From assembly GCA_006176705.1 (NCBI GenBank), contig QRFJ01002483.1, forward strand, positions 62,001 to 126,000: 64,000 nt of DNA. The letters run 5' to 3'. Made by a program: the position numbers and the translations under genes. The notes under the pieces were generated by a model. It did no database searches. It was given only the letters and a program-made list of their open reading frames with translations, and was not told the DNA's origin. Within the stretch, counting starts at the first letter, position 1. Each line of letters starts with the position of its first letter. Shown piece by piece: positions 47,144 through 58,860 of the stretch. Source of the stretch: Cocos nucifera (lineage: Eukaryota; Streptophyta; Magnoliopsida; Arecales; Arecaceae).

Positions 47144-48785
47144 ATGCCACCTAAGAAAGCTATGACTTGACGATCCACCACCTCTACCATCGGATCCAAT
47201 CCAAATATGCCTGCTTCGACCTCATCGTCGGCACCTCAACCTCCACCTATAGCCATGGTGAATCTAGAGCAATTTAACTTACTGGTACAATAGGTTAGGA
47301 GCCTTACTGAAGTAGTATAGGCTATGCGGCAGCCCCCAGCACTAGTTTAGCTAGAAAGGCCCTCGCTAGAATGTCGAGATTCAGTGCAAGGAAGGCCCAC
47401 CTGAGCAAGCCGGTCAGTGACTCCTGAAAAGAAAAAGTAGAAAGTAGAGGGCCCTTGTTCAGACCATGATTTTAGTCCTGGAGAGTCTTTTCCTTCCATC
47501 AGCCAACTACACTTTGAAATTCATGATCGAGATGATATTCTTGATCGAAAACTTTAAGAAATGAATAGGTAGATTGAGGAACTCTGCTATATTTCTCCCA
47601 TTCGCCATGATGACATCTGCACTGACCCCCAATTCTCCACCCGGATCATACAGGAGCCCATCCTGCCAAACTTTAAACTCCTCCAATTTAAAAGTTATGA
47701 TGGAACCATCGATCCAGTCGACCACCTCGAAGCCTTTAGAATGATGATGCTGCTCTATGGCACGCTAGATGCCATTCTATGCCAGATTTTTTCCTATACT
47801 TTGAAGGAAGCAGCGAGGAACTAGTACTCAGGCCTCAAACTAGGTACTATCTTTTTCTTTGACCAGCTGAGCCATTAATTTGTGGCTCATTTTATTAGCA
47901 GTCGGTATCAGAGGCAAGGTTTGAATTTTCTTATAAATATTAAGCAGAAGGAAGGAGAGTCCATCCGAGCCTACATCAGCTACTTCAATGCTACTAGCTT
48001 GGAGGTCCAAAACTTGGATCAATTTGTTGCAATGGCCATACTAAAGGGCAACCTCCAAAAAAATGATCTCCTATTTTTCTTGGAGAAGAAGTACCTCTGA
48101 GATTTTGTCAATATTGTGGCCTGGGTTGAAGGCTATGCTCGAGCGGAGGAAACCTTCAATCTGAAGGATGAAGAAGCCATAAAAGAGCGGCATGCAAGAG
48201 AATCTAGCAAGCCCATAATTATTACAAAGTTGAGTGAAGCTCGGCCACACTCCATAACTCCTTCTAAGGGTAAACAAGCTCAAACTTCATCCTAAGCTCA
48301 TCGACAAAAAGGCCCAGACCAAAGGGCACGTTGGGGCTTCCCACCTGAAAGGTTTCACAACTATGCCCCTCTGAATGCTCCTAAGATCCAAGTGCTAATG
48401 AAGATAAAGGAGCAGTTGTCAAGACTGGAAAGAATGCAGACTCATCTAGCCAGACGTAATCCTAACAAATACTGCCTCTACCATCGTGACCATGGTTACG
48501 ATATTGAAAAATGTATTCAACTCCAAGATGAGATTAAGGAGCTAATCAGAAGGCGACAACTGGATTGATTTATTTGACATTGATCAAAAAGAAAGAAAGA
48601 TCGGCCAAGAGCCTTACCACGGCCTGAACCACCTCAGAGAGATGAGCCATAAGGAGATCGATCCTCACTCAGAATCATGAATACTATAGCTGGAGGACAT
48701 CGATAAGGGAAGACCAGTGGATCTACAAAGCCAGTAAAGAGGCATAAGACTGAAGAACCTATCACTTTCACTATAGAAGATGCAT
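47144..48785 (+). pseudogene. G1: gag
   Basis: The ATG at 47144 opens MPPKKAMT, then a stop; G2 starts the same way (MPPRKVST). The Pro/Ser-rich head is followed by IEELCY, then the capsid-like domain YDGTIDPVDHLEAFRMMMLL with TLKEAARN and FVAHFISSRYQRQG (47690-47930), a 72-codon clean stretch at 47882-48100, and the Tat-type zinc motif YCLYHRDHGYDIEKC (near 48470). Roughly ten stops break it. The product was the structural protein that packages the RNA. Confidence 0.85.
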
Positions 48786-49560
48786 AGGAGGTTCAATTTT
48801 CGTACAATGATGTGGTTGTAGTTACTTTAAACATTGTTGATTATGATGTATACGATATTTTGATTGATAATAGAAGCTCTACTGATGTTTTATTTTACGA
48901 TGCAATCTCTAAAATATCTATATCCGACCATCATATGGGGTCAATAAGTTTTCCATTAGTGGGATTCACCAATGATGCAATATTGGTTGAAGGAATAATC
49001 ACCTTATCTGTTGTGGCAGGTCGATTTTCAAAGCAATCAAATGTCCAAGTTGACTTCCTAGTAGTGAAGGCTTCCTTAACTTACAATGCGATTCTTGGTT
49101 GACCTAGTTTGAATGCACTCGGGGTCGTGGTTTTGACTTATTACTTGAAGATGAAGTTTCTGACAAACTATCGGATAGGAGAAGTTAGAGGAGATCAAGC
49201 ACTGGCACGACACTATTACACTGTAGCCTTGTAAGGAGGAAAGCAAGCAGACTCCTATCCAGTGGATGGACTTGATACCCGTGATGACCTGACTGAAGAG
49301 TGGAGGGAACCAATTGTTAACCTTATGGCAGTTTCTTTGAATGATGGAAATGAAGATCATATTATTCAAATTGGCTCTAATCTAGGAGTTAGGAAGCAGC
49401 TCATCATCTTCTTGCAAAAGAATGCCAATGTCTTGGCTTGGATACCTATGGATATGCCAGGAATTGATACAGAAATAATGAAACATCGACTAGCTGTAGA
49501 TTTTAAGCATCGACCAGTAAAGCAAAAAAATGCAGCTTCACACTAGAGCGGCAGAAAGCC
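48786..49560 (+). pseudogene. G1: protease region
   Basis: The 96-codon frame 48812-49102 has DILIDNRSSTDVLFYDA, where the aspartic protease triad Asp-Asn-Gly seen in G2 reads Asp-Asn-Arg, so the active site is lost. It runs on to SLTYNAILG, then a stop, then the linker (49262-49546: LDTRDDLTEEWREP, VSLNDGNEDH, IDTEIMKHRLAVD) that leads into RT. Confidence 0.85.
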
Positions 49561-50760
49561 ATCATAGACGAAGTCGACAAGCTTCTTAAAGTCAATTTCA
49601 TCTAGAAAGTGTTCCATCCAAAATGGATTGCAAATATTATCTTTATTAAGAAAGCAAACGGCAAGTAGAGGATGTGCATAGATTTCACAGATTTGAATAA
49701 AGCTTGCCTAAAGGATAGCTATCCTCTATCTAGAATTGACCAACTGGTAGACACCACCTTGGACCATGAGCTTCTCACTTTCATGGGTGCCTTCTCTTAT
49801 TATAATAAAATCCGAATGGCACCAGAGGATGAGAAAAAAATCACTTTTATTACTAACCATGGTCTTTATTATTATAGGATTATGCCCTTTGGGCTAAAGA
49901 ATGCGGGCATCACTTATCAATGCCTGGTGAACAAGATCTTTAAAGAGTAGATCGACCGTAATATGATAGTTTATGTGGACGACATACTAGTCAAAAGCCG
50001 ATCTTCAATAAATCATATTATCGACCTTGAGGAGATCTTCAACACACTTTGAAAGTATAAGATGAATCTGAATCCAACTAAGTGTGCCTTCGATGTAACT
50101 TTAGAAAAGTTTCTAGGATTTAAGATGTCAAGGCATGGTATTGAAGTAAATCTTGAGAAGATCAGAGCTATTCAAGAAATGACTATGCAAAAAATAATAA
50201 AAGATATCCAACTCTTGACAGGAAAGGTCATGGCTCTAAATCGGTTCGTTTTGAGGTTAACCGAGCATTGCATGTCCTTCTTTCAAGTATTCAAGCAGCC
50301 AAAAAACTTTTGCGGACTCCTGAGTGTCAGCAAGCCTTTGAGGAATTGAAAAACTACCTCGGCTCACCTTCTCTCCTTGCCAAACCCAAACCTGGTGAAG
50401 AACTTTTCTTGTATCTGGCGGTGTCGCCTGTAGCAATCAGAGATATTCTAATCAGGGAGGAGGCAAAAATCCAGAAGCCTATCTACTACATAAGTCGAGT
50501 TTTGAGGGATGCTAAAACAAGATATATGAAATTAGAAAAACTAACTTATGTCATGTTGATTGCAGTCTGGAAGCTTCGACCTTATTTTTAGGGGCATACA
50601 ATCACGCTTCTCACTGATCAGTCTATCAAAGCAGTTCTTCATCGATCTGATACCTCCAGAAGAATAACTAAATGGGTGATTGAGCTCACCGAGTTTGACA
50701 TCAATTTTTAGCCATGATCATCTTTTAAACCTTAGATACTAACTGACTTCATAGTAGAGT
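49561..50760 (+). pseudogene. G1: reverse transcriptase and RNase H
   Basis: In order: FIKKANGK, MCIDFTDLNKACLKDSYPL (49670), FSYYNKIRMAPEDEKKITF, YYRIMPFGLKNAGITYQ, catalytic YVDD at 49972-49983 (VYVDDILVKS), LNPTKCAFDVTLEKFLGF, and, after a frameshift near 50300, the RNase H half (50268-50591: FLYLAVSPVAIRDIL, PIYYISRVLRDAKTRY) and ITLLTDQSIKAVL. Stops occur at 49667, 49948, 50052 and later. The polymerase motifs are kept but the chain is not. Confidence 0.88.
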
Positions 50761-50859
50761 GCACCATTTCGGATCCTATGGAACCTGAACAATAAGAAGT
50801 TTGTACTTCCAATTCTCAGATGAACCTTATTGAAGAAAGAGCAGACCTTCTTGAGAATT

Positions 50860-51308
50860 TCTAGGCTCTGTATGTAGATGGTTCATCTAATTATTCAGGA
50901 GTGGGTGCGGGCCTGATTCTATTCAATCTAGAAGGAGTTATTGCTGAATACACCCTATGCTTCAAGTTTCCTGCAATAAATAATGGAGCTGAATATGAAG
51001 CTTTAATCGCTGGGTTGAGAATAACTAAAGAACTAGAGGCAAATCATGTGAAAGTCTACAGCAATTCTCAACTGGTAGTGGGGCAAGTTATTAGTAATTA
51101 TGAAGCTCGAGAGAATAGTTTGAAGAGGTACTTGAAAAAAGTAAGGAGCTTAACTTTGGCCTTCAATAACTTTGACATTCAGCAGATTCCTAGAGTAGAA
51201 AATACTAGGACCGACCTTTTCTCCAAATTAGCTACTCTGGGTCCAAACGAATTGCCAAAAGAGGTCTTCTTTGAAGTTCTGCAATACCCAAGCTTGGAAG
51301 AATCTTAA
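50860..51308 (+). pseudogene. G1: extra (archaeal-type) RNase H
   Basis: ALYVDGSSNYSGVGAGLILF, then INNGAEYEALIAGL and VYSNSQLVVGQV, then ENTRTDLFSKLATL. Catalytic Asp (VDGSS), Glu (AEYEAL) and the Asp before SQL changed to Asn (NSQL for DSQL in G2). This second RNase H is the known mark of the Tat lineage. A 135-codon frame (50901-51308) ends at a stop. Confidence 0.88.
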
Positions 51309-51318
51309 TTAAACTATA

Positions 51319-52570
51319 ATGCAGGTCAACCTTGAGTTCAACTGGATTGATCCACTTATTTTATATCTTAAAGATAGCACACTCTCCAAGGATTTGGAAG
51401 AAGCTCGAAAGTTAAGAAATCAAGCATCTCATTATGTTCTATATGAGAATAAGCTATATAAGAGGTCATACTCCTTGCCACTTCTTAGATGCCTTCGATC
51501 CTCTGAAGCTAATTATGCAATGAAGGAAGTCCATGAAGGTGTATATGAAAATCACCTTGGGGTCAGGTCATTATCTTACAAACTACTTCATTAAGGATAT
51601 TACTGGCCAACTATACAACAAAATGCCACTGATTATGTGAGAAAATATGGCCATTGTAGAGAAATGCGAACATTTAGAGACAACTAGCTACACAACTTAC
51701 ACCCCTAAGTGCTCCATGGCCATTTGCACAATGGAGGATGAATATACTTGAGCTCTTTCCTATGGCATCTGGACAACAAAAATTTCTTCTAGTGGCTATG
51801 GATTACTTCACCAAGTGGGTTGAGGTCAAATCCCTAGCAAAAATCACTAAAGCTAAAGTATAGGACTTCATCTGGAAGTCAATAGTCTGTAGATTCGGCC
51901 TTCGGACTCTTATTAAAGATAATGGATGCTAGTTTGCGGAAGAAAAATTTGTTGAGTTTTGTGAAGACCTGAACATCTCTCATCATTTTACATCAGCAGC
52001 TCACCCGTAGGCAAATGGCGAAGACGAGGTAATAAATAGGATCCTATTTCAAGGGATAAAAGCAAGGCTTGAAAGGATGAAAGGAACATGAGCGGATGAG
52101 TTCTATTATGTTCTATGGGCTTATAGAATAATTCAAAGGTTGCCAACTAGAGAAGCTCCCTTTTTCCTAGCTTCTGGAACCGAGGCAGTAATACTAATTA
52201 AGCTTGGACTCCCCTCGGCATGAGTTGAAGGCTTCAGTGAACAGAACGACTCCCAGGATCTCAAGACGAATCTCAACTTGCTAGAAGAAAAGCGAGAGAA
52301 AGCACGAGTTTGAATGGCGGCTTACAAACAAAAGGTGGTCCACTACCACAACTCTAAAGTTAAAAATAAAGTCTTCAGAGTTGGAGATCTGGTGCTGTGA
52401 AGGGTAGATATCTCTCAACCAAAAAACTAGGAAAAGCTTGCTCTAAATTGAGAAGACCCCTATGAGGTCGTGAAAATCGTCTGACCAGGAACATACTATC
52501 TAAAGAAGAATAGAGAGGCTACGCTCCCATAATCATGGAATTAAAAAAACCTACGAATATACTATCAATA
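51319..52570 (+). pseudogene. G1: integrase
   Basis: It begins with a clean 91-codon part (51319-51594: LRNQASHYVLYENKLYKRSY, VHEGVYENHLGVRSLSYKLL), then YYWPTIQQNATDYVRKYGHC of the zinc finger. The core near 51780-52060 and the C-terminus to about 52560 (LRIYYQ-like end) are full of stops and frame changes. It is not functional. Confidence 0.82.
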
Positions 52571-52661
52571 ATTTCATCTCAATAAAATTCTTTTTAATAT
52601 TCTCGCTTTTGGTGCAAAACTGTTCAATGACAGGAAATTATCTAACCAAACTTCAAAGTAG

Positions 52662-53245
52662 AAGACCTCTAGTTTTTAAACAAGAGAAAACGGAAAGAGG
52701 CCCTCTCAATAGTCCTTTTATGTTCTAGCAACCTTATTAGGAATAGAAGGAGAACCTTATCCTAACAAGAAAAATAGCCCACCATGCTAAGAATAGGAGG
52801 AACTCATCTTGATGTGGATGAAGACCCCCACGGAGGATAGAAAACCTTTGATTCTTAAATAGAAGAAAATGGAGAGAGGCCCTCTCAACAGCTCTTTTGT
52901 GTCTTGATAATCTTGTTAAGAATAGAAGGAGAACCTCATCCTAACAAGAAAGATAGCCCACCATGCTAGAAATAGGAGGACCTTGTCTTGACGTGGATGA
53001 ACATCATCACAGGAGATAAAAGACCTTCGATTCTTAACAGGAGAAAATGGAAAGAGGCCCTCTCAACAACCCTTTTATATCTTAGCAACCTTGTTAGGAA
53101 TAGAAGAAGTATCTTATCCTAACAAGGAAGATAGCCTACCATGTTAGGAACAGGAGGAGGACCTCATCCTGACGTAGATAAAGATCCCTACAGGGGATCG
53201 AAGACCCCTATGAGGGATCGAAGACCTTCTGTTCTTGAAAAAGGG
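52662..53245 (+). repeat. G1: about 180-bp tandem repeats after pol
   Basis: Units start at 52662 (agacctctagtttttaaa), 52842 (aaacctttgattcttaaat), 53021 (agaccttcgattcttaac) and, partial, 53222. Each runs through gagaggccctctcaa, cttgttaggaatagaag and ccta.catgctaggaa. Unit lengths are about 180, 179 and 201; the third has an inner repeat of gggatcgaagacc. There is no coding. Confidence 0.85.
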
Positions 53246-53554
53246 GGGAGAACACAAAGTATGAAAACTCCCAATCCCCAGGTAGGGAAATACATCAGTT
53301 CCAAAATGAATCCAAAGATTTTCATTTATAAATAAGGAGGACATATACACAAGACATAGAACAGGAGTTATTATTTCGAAATGACGTCAACATTAGGCAT
53401 AATAGAAAATAAGGAGAATAAGCCACCATCAACTCAAGGTAGAACATAGAATAGTAAATGAAAGAAATATCATTTCATTGAAATTAAAATTTATTACACA
53501 AGTCTTCAAGACTGGTTACAAAAAAAAAGAAGAAGAAAAGAAAAAGACGAAGTC

Positions 53555-54363
53555 CTATTCAAAATCAGACTTTGGACTACCAGCTCCCACCAACACCAGG
53601 GAGTGCTTCAAATCTTGCACTTTCTCCTCGAGCTCTCACCTTGCTGCTAAACTCTTACCTAATAACTTTTGGGATCTGCAGAAGTCTTCTTCAGCCTCCC
53701 TTAGCCTCTTCCTTGGAACGGCTAATTTAGCCTCGGTGTCTTTCACGGTGTCTTGCTGGTAGACCATCTGAATTTTTAATTATTGTAGCTCAGTCTTCTC
53801 CTTCGTATATGCAGTAGACAACTCCTCTAGAGTGCCCCTCAGGAAGAGAAGCTCATTTGATTCTCTGCTTGAACTAGCCCTAGCTTTGTCAGCTAATTGC
53901 TTTTGAAGCCACATAACCTCGGCATTCGCCATGTGGAGCTTTTACTTATAGTCATCAATTTGTTTGCACCAACTGATCCAATAGGAGTTGTATGCCTTTT
54001 CAGCATCATCCAACTATCTTTGAAGATTGGAGAACTTTTTTGACCAATCCCAGTCGAACTCCACCCAACTTTGAACCTAGGCCAAGCCTTTCTCCAACTG
54101 TTTGATCATTCCTTTTGCTTTGCAGAGTTCGACTTCAGGAGAACATATCTTGGCTGTCAAAGTCCAAGATTTCTTACCAGCACGCTTCTTAATTTCTTCA
54201 AGCTCTTCCTTTAAGTAATTCTTCTTTTTAGTATATATCTTAAAGTCTTTCTTGCATGCTTGGCGAAGATGGTTAATTTCCACAGCAACCTCAACATAGT
54301 TTTTTTTTGATTTTTGAAGCTCATTCTTAGTTTTCTTCAATTTCTTACTCAGTTGATGGACTT
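53555..54363 (-). pseudogene. G1: antisense ORF (coiled-coil protein), cut by G2
   Basis: On the minus strand, opposite to gag-pol, a reading frame ends at the stop at 53555-53557 after GAGSPKSDFE, the same place and context as in G2 (GSPKSDSR). Upstream it is rich in Lys, Glu, Leu and Gln with heptad-like spacing (54077-54340: DFKIYTKKKNYLKEELEEIK, VELCKAKGMIKQLEKG), so a long coiled coil is likely. The N-terminus is missing at 54363, where LTR G2 begins. Antisense ORFs between pol and the 3' LTR are known in Tat/Retand-type elements; their role is not known. A few stops are present. Confidence 0.75.
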
Positions 54364-55261
54364 TGTTAGGGATAAAATAACCCTTGTCGAAGTCTGGATG
54401 ACACCCACTGCATGGATATCAGACAACCTTCCCAAACATGGATGACTTCCATCCAACCACTATAAAGCCCATCTATGGCATGGCAAACTTCGATTGGCCA
54501 AACTGAAATAGAACAACCAAACTATCTTGCAAAAAAAATATTTTGTCAGCCCTATGCTAGACACCCTAGTAGGCAGAACTTCCTTCTAGTTGAACTCCTT
54601 CTAGTGATCTAGTGGATTCCATCTAGCCAAACTTCTAGTCACCCAGTGGATTCCATTCGGTCGAACTCCTTCCAATCACCTAGCCTCCTTGGAGGATTCC
54701 ATCTAGCCGGACTCCTTCCAGTCAGACTCCAACCGATCGAATGGACTCAAATTATAAGAGGACCTCATCATCGACACAAGTTCAAGCCCCAACTTAGTCG
54801 GTATCAGTCATCTTATGGATGACCTTGAAGATGTCCGAACCTCTCTAGATCACTGAGACTCAGAGTTCTTCACGTTCACAGCTTGCTCTCATGTGCTGCG
54901 ATTCTACCCAAACTCTAATTGTTAATCTCCAATGGATTGGCAAGTCATGATAAAGGATACTACTCTCCGTAACAAACTCCACGTGGCCCGAATGACCCAC
55001 TAGCAGGCAGTTACGGCTATCATCAATTTGCTACATACTTCATCTATATAAGAAACCCTCCAGATACATTTTCTCTTTAAGCTTTCATACTCAACTCGAT
55101 ATTCCATTCATTTTTTTTGAGCAATCCATTTCGGTTGGCTAGAGAACTAACTTGAACGTTGGAAGATCCTGTCCGAGCCACCCATCTCTAGTTTGGACTT
55201 ACCTTGCAGGTCTCATTGGAGACCCCATCTGCTTTAACTCCAACCAACTCCGGCATCAGAA
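54364..55261 (+). mobile_element. G2: 5' LTR
   Basis: tgttagggataaaataac to cggcatcagaa, about 898 bp. The middle has repeated phrases (ggattccatctagcc, aactccttccagtc at 54600-54730), a decayed local duplication. TATA at 55045-55051. The right border is uncertain by up to 15 bp. Confidence 0.8.
55045..55051 (+). promoter_or_regulatory. G2: TATA box in the LTR
   Basis: tatataa in atctatataagaaaccctcc, the same position and context as in G1. Confidence 0.6.
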
Positions 55262-55281
55262 CCGTTCCTTGCACCAATAGG

Positions 55282-55299
55282 ATTGGTGCTAGGAAAGGG
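55282..55299 (+). promoter_or_regulatory. G2: probable primer binding site
   Basis: attggtgctaggaaaggg, about 20 bp after the LTR end, aligned with the G1 site at 47017. Confidence 0.5.
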
Positions 55300-55405
55300 T
55301 CTCCGAACCCTTATTCTAAAAGGAATGCTCAGTTGATTTCATTCTCTTTATTCTACTCTCAACACCTTTAGTTTCTCTTCCATGGATTACTATTTGCTCT
55401 TGAAA

Positions 55406-56305
55406 GATGCCACCAAGGAAGGTTTCTACTCGACGATCTACTACCTCCATCACCAGACCTGAGCCAGATCCAGTCACCCAGATCCCATCACCAGCACCTC
55501 AGCTTCCTCCATCGGTATCCATGGTGGATCTAGAGCTATTCAACTTGCTGATCTAGTAGGTTAAGGGCCTCACTGAAGTAGTACAAGCCATGCAGCAACC
55601 CCTGGCACCGATCCAATCAGAGGAAACCTCGCTAGAATATCGAGATCCGGTATAAGAAAGGTACACCTGGGGAAGCTAGTCAATAACCTCTGGGAAGGGG
55701 AAGTAGAGAGTGGCGAGTCCTTGTTCTGACCATGACTCCACCCCAGGAAGATCCCTACCACCATTCAGCTAGAGAACCCTTGAGATTCATGATTGAGAAG
55801 ATCTTCTTGATCAAAAACTTTAGCAGATGGATAGGTGGATCGAGGAGCTTTGCCATGCTGTCCTTGATCACATCGATGATATTTGCATCAACCTCTCATT
55901 CTCTCTCCAAATTATGCAGGAGACCATCCCACTGAACTTCAAACTTCCTCAATTTGAGAGTTACAATGGAACCTCAGATTTGGTTGACCATCTTGAGGCT
56001 TTTCGAACCATGGTGCTACTCCATGGCACACTAGACGTCATTTTGTGTCGAGTTTTTTCCTCAACTCTGAAGGAAGCAATAAGGAATTGGTATTCGAGCC
56101 TTAAGTCAGATATGATCTACTTCTTTGATCAAATAAGTCATTAGTTTGTGGCTCACTTCATTAACAGCCAATGTTCAAGGCAAGGTTCGAACTCTCTCAT
56201 GAACATCAAGCAGAAGAAAGAGGAGTCCATCCAAGCTTACATCAGCTACTTCAATACTACTATACTAGAGGTTCGAAACTTGGATCAATTCATAGCCATG
56301 GCCAC
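55406..56305 (+). pseudogene. G2: gag, N-terminal part
   Basis: ATG 55406 gives MPPRKVSTRRSTTSI and a Pro/Ser-rich head with stops. A clean 105-codon frame (55827-56144) carries DRWIEELCHAVLDHIDD, then the capsid-like FESYNGTSDLVDHLEAFRTM and TLKEAIRNWYSSL. The next frame (56148 on) goes on with NSLMNIKQKKEESIQAYISY up to NLDQFIAMA, where S2 interrupts after 56305. Confidence 0.86.
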
Positions 56306-57762
56306 TTATAAGTACCATAAATTTATCAATAAAAATATTAATTTATTAATTAATTCATATTAATTTTTAAAAATTATTAATTAATTGATACATATTTTTA
56401 AGAAATTAATATTTTTATTAATTAAAAAATTAATTAAAAAATAATAAAAATTAAAAAATAAAATTTTATTATTAATAGAAAGAGCTTATTTTTTTTAGCA
56501 CAACAAAATAAGTTTGAAACGAAATGGAGCTAAAACAGAGAAGATATGAATTTCTAAAGATAAAAAAAAATTAAATAAAAAAAAAAAAATAGCTCAGTCG
56601 GCTCCCAAGCCAAGCCATCAAAGTCGATTCAGCCATGGAAGCCATCAGCCAGTCCACGATCCAGGCGTGGACCGTCAGCTTAGCAAAAATTGGTGAATCA
56701 CGAAGTGACACGTGGTGGACCTGGACCCTTAAAGGGTTCATAGAAAATCTATCACGGTCTATAGGGTAAAAAGGTAATTTCACATCAAAGCAGCAAGCAC
56801 TGATTGATTGCGGTGTACAATGCAGTCGATCCATGCGGTCCATGGAAATAGTAAAGGCACAATCGAATGGCTCTAGTAGCTTGTGGTTAAGATCAGACGG
56901 TGGAGGAGTTTTTCTACATCAAACTTCATGCAGATCAGCATCCAATGGCAGCGCTCGATCCAGAGGATGATCCGACGGTCCAAAAAGCTTTCGATAGTGA
57001 TCAGAACTTCCAACACACGATCAACGGCTAGATTTCATCCAAAGCAATAGAATTCATCTAGGACTCCTTTTAATCCAATTTTTACTCAAATTTCTCCATA
57101 TTTTGACGATCAAAGAGCTCTTTAGTCCCACATTACCTAGAAAAAAACTCTCCAGCCCTCCTAGCTCTATAAAAAGGACCCAGGCCTCTAGAAATCGACA
57201 TATTCGATCAAGGTGAAGCTTTGGTATAGGATAGAGCCACATTTTGGATCAGAAGCTTCAAAGCAATGGGTGCCGAGAAGAAGGGCTGGGCTTCTACACC
57301 ATCTTTCTACCAATGCCGATCCAAGATCAGAGATTAGGCTATTTTATTTTATTTTATTTTTTTCATGTATTTAAATTATAAAATTTTAATTAATGAAAAT
57401 TTTATTTTTTGCACTTTAATTTTAGCTCTTTATTTTTGTTGCAATTTAATTTTTGCACTTTAATTATTGCTCTTTATTTTTTTGCAAGTAGATGCTAAGA
57501 TCTAACTAGTAGATCTTAGTACCAAGTTTAAACTTTTGTACCTTTTATTTTTTATTTTTTTTATTTTTCAACTTCACTTTTGATTCCAAAACTCTTCTCT
57601 TTTCATTTTCTTTTGTAAAATCAAAGATTTCAAATCTAAAATCACTACCTTCCCTATGGATTCGACCTGAATCACTGCTATCTACGCATTTTTAATTATT
57701 TTAAGAAGTCGAATTTAAACTGATAAACATGGTGTCTTAACGATAACATCGCATTTCTATCA
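56306..57762 (+). mobile_element. S2: solo LTR, Athila-like gypsy
   Basis: 1,457 bp flanked by a perfect 5-bp duplication, gccac (56301-56305 and 57763-57767), in the gag of G2; G1 shows the empty site (gcaatggccatactaaagg). It starts ttataagtacc and ends tttctatca, so TG has probably changed to TT and the inverted ends are tgata/tatca. It has a TATA-like ctctataaaaa at 57165-57175 and, before the end, cctatggattcgacctga, which I recall as typical of Athila-type LTRs. The first 200 bp are nearly pure A/T. There is no internal region. Confidence 0.82.
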
Positions 57763-57767
57763 GCCAC

Positions 57768-58510
57768 ATTGAAGGGCGGTCATTAGAAGAATGATCTTCT
57801 ATCCTCCCTAGAGAGGAAGTACCTTAGAGATTTTATTGATATCCTAGCCTGGGCTGAGGGTTATGCTTAGGTAGAAGAGGCTTTTCAAATAAAGGATGAT
57901 GAGGTCACAAAGAAGTAGTCGGTGGGCAAATCCAACAAGCCCATAGTTGAAGAGAAGTTGAGTGCAGCTCAGCTGCACTCTAGAACTCCTGAGCATAGTT
58001 GAGGTCGAACCCCATCCTAAGCATATCGATAAAGAAGTCCAGATTGGAAGGCACGATGGAACTCTCCTCCTTGAAGATTTCATAACTATGCTCCCTTGAA
58101 TACTTCGAAGACATAGGTACTGATGAAAATTAAGAAGCAGTTGCTAAGGTCAAAAAAGATGCAGTCCAATTCGACCAAGCACAACCTCAACAAGTACTAT
58201 CTCTACCATCATGACCATGATCATGATACTAAAGAATGCATCCAGCTCCAAGATGAGAATGAGGAACTCATCAGGTGAGGTCGGCTAGGCTGATTTCTAT
58301 GATGTTGGCCAAAAGATAGGAAAGATCGGCAAAGGGCGCTATCATAGCCAAAATCGCCTAAGAGAAAAAAGCAGCAGGGAGATCGACCACCACTTGTGAT
58401 CATCAATACCATTACTGGGGGACTTCGGTGGGGGGAAGCCAGTGAATCGGTAGAGCCAACAAAGAGGCAAAGGATGGACGAACCCATTGCTTTCATTGAA
58501 GAAGATGCTT
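57768..58510 (+). pseudogene. G2: gag, C-terminal part
   Basis: It resumes in the line of G1 gag: LKGGH, then LSSLERKYLRDFIDIL.., WAEGYA, and the zinc motif YYLYHHDHDHDTKECIQLQ (near 58195-58260; the first Cys of the G1 version is Tyr here), then KRQRMDEPIAFIEEDA. Several stops and shifts are present. Confidence 0.82.
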
Positions 58511-58860
58511 AAGGGATTTAATTCTTATATAATCATGCGGTTGTAGTTACTTTAAATATTGCTGACTATGATATATGCCGCATTCTAATTGATAATGGAA
58601 GCTCTGCAGATGTTTTATTTTACGATGCTTTCTCAAAGATGTCCATACCTAGTAGTTGCTTGGGATCAATAAACTCTCCATTGGTGGGCTTCACTGGCAA
58701 TGCTGTGCCAATGGAAGGAATAATAATGCTAACTATAGTGGCAGGGTAATATCTCAGGCAATCCAAGGCATAGGTTGATTTTCTAGTGGTAAGAGCTCCT
58801 TCCACCTACAATGCCATCCTAGGTCGATCTAGTTTGAATGCACTATGGGCTGTGGTATCA
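58511..58860 (+). pseudogene. G2: protease
   Basis: VVVTLNIADYDICRILIDNG, then SSADVLFYDAFSKMSIP, with the catalytic Asp-Asn-Gly kept near 58589-58597, followed by SPLVGFTGNAVPMEGIIML and a stop before SQAIQG. It lies in an almost open frame with the linker that follows. Confidence 0.84.

Larger units (their letters stand above)
46059..54363 (+). mobile_element. G1: Ty3-gypsy element of the Tat type, left part
   Basis: 5' LTR, primer site, gag, protease, RT-RNase H, extra archaeal-type RNase H, integrase, tandem repeats and an antisense ORF follow in that order. RT before integrase fixes gypsy; the second RNase H and antisense ORF fit Tat. It is cut at 54364 by LTR G2, and its own 3' LTR is not in the window. 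Many stops make it a dead copy. Confidence 0.88.

Noticed and set aside
47507..47725. Minus strand ORFs over G1 and G2 gag-pol (also 49076, 56571, 58221)
   Set aside because: The plus strand carries clear gypsy motifs there and the minus frames have none; only the ORFs after pol (53555, 63186) look real.
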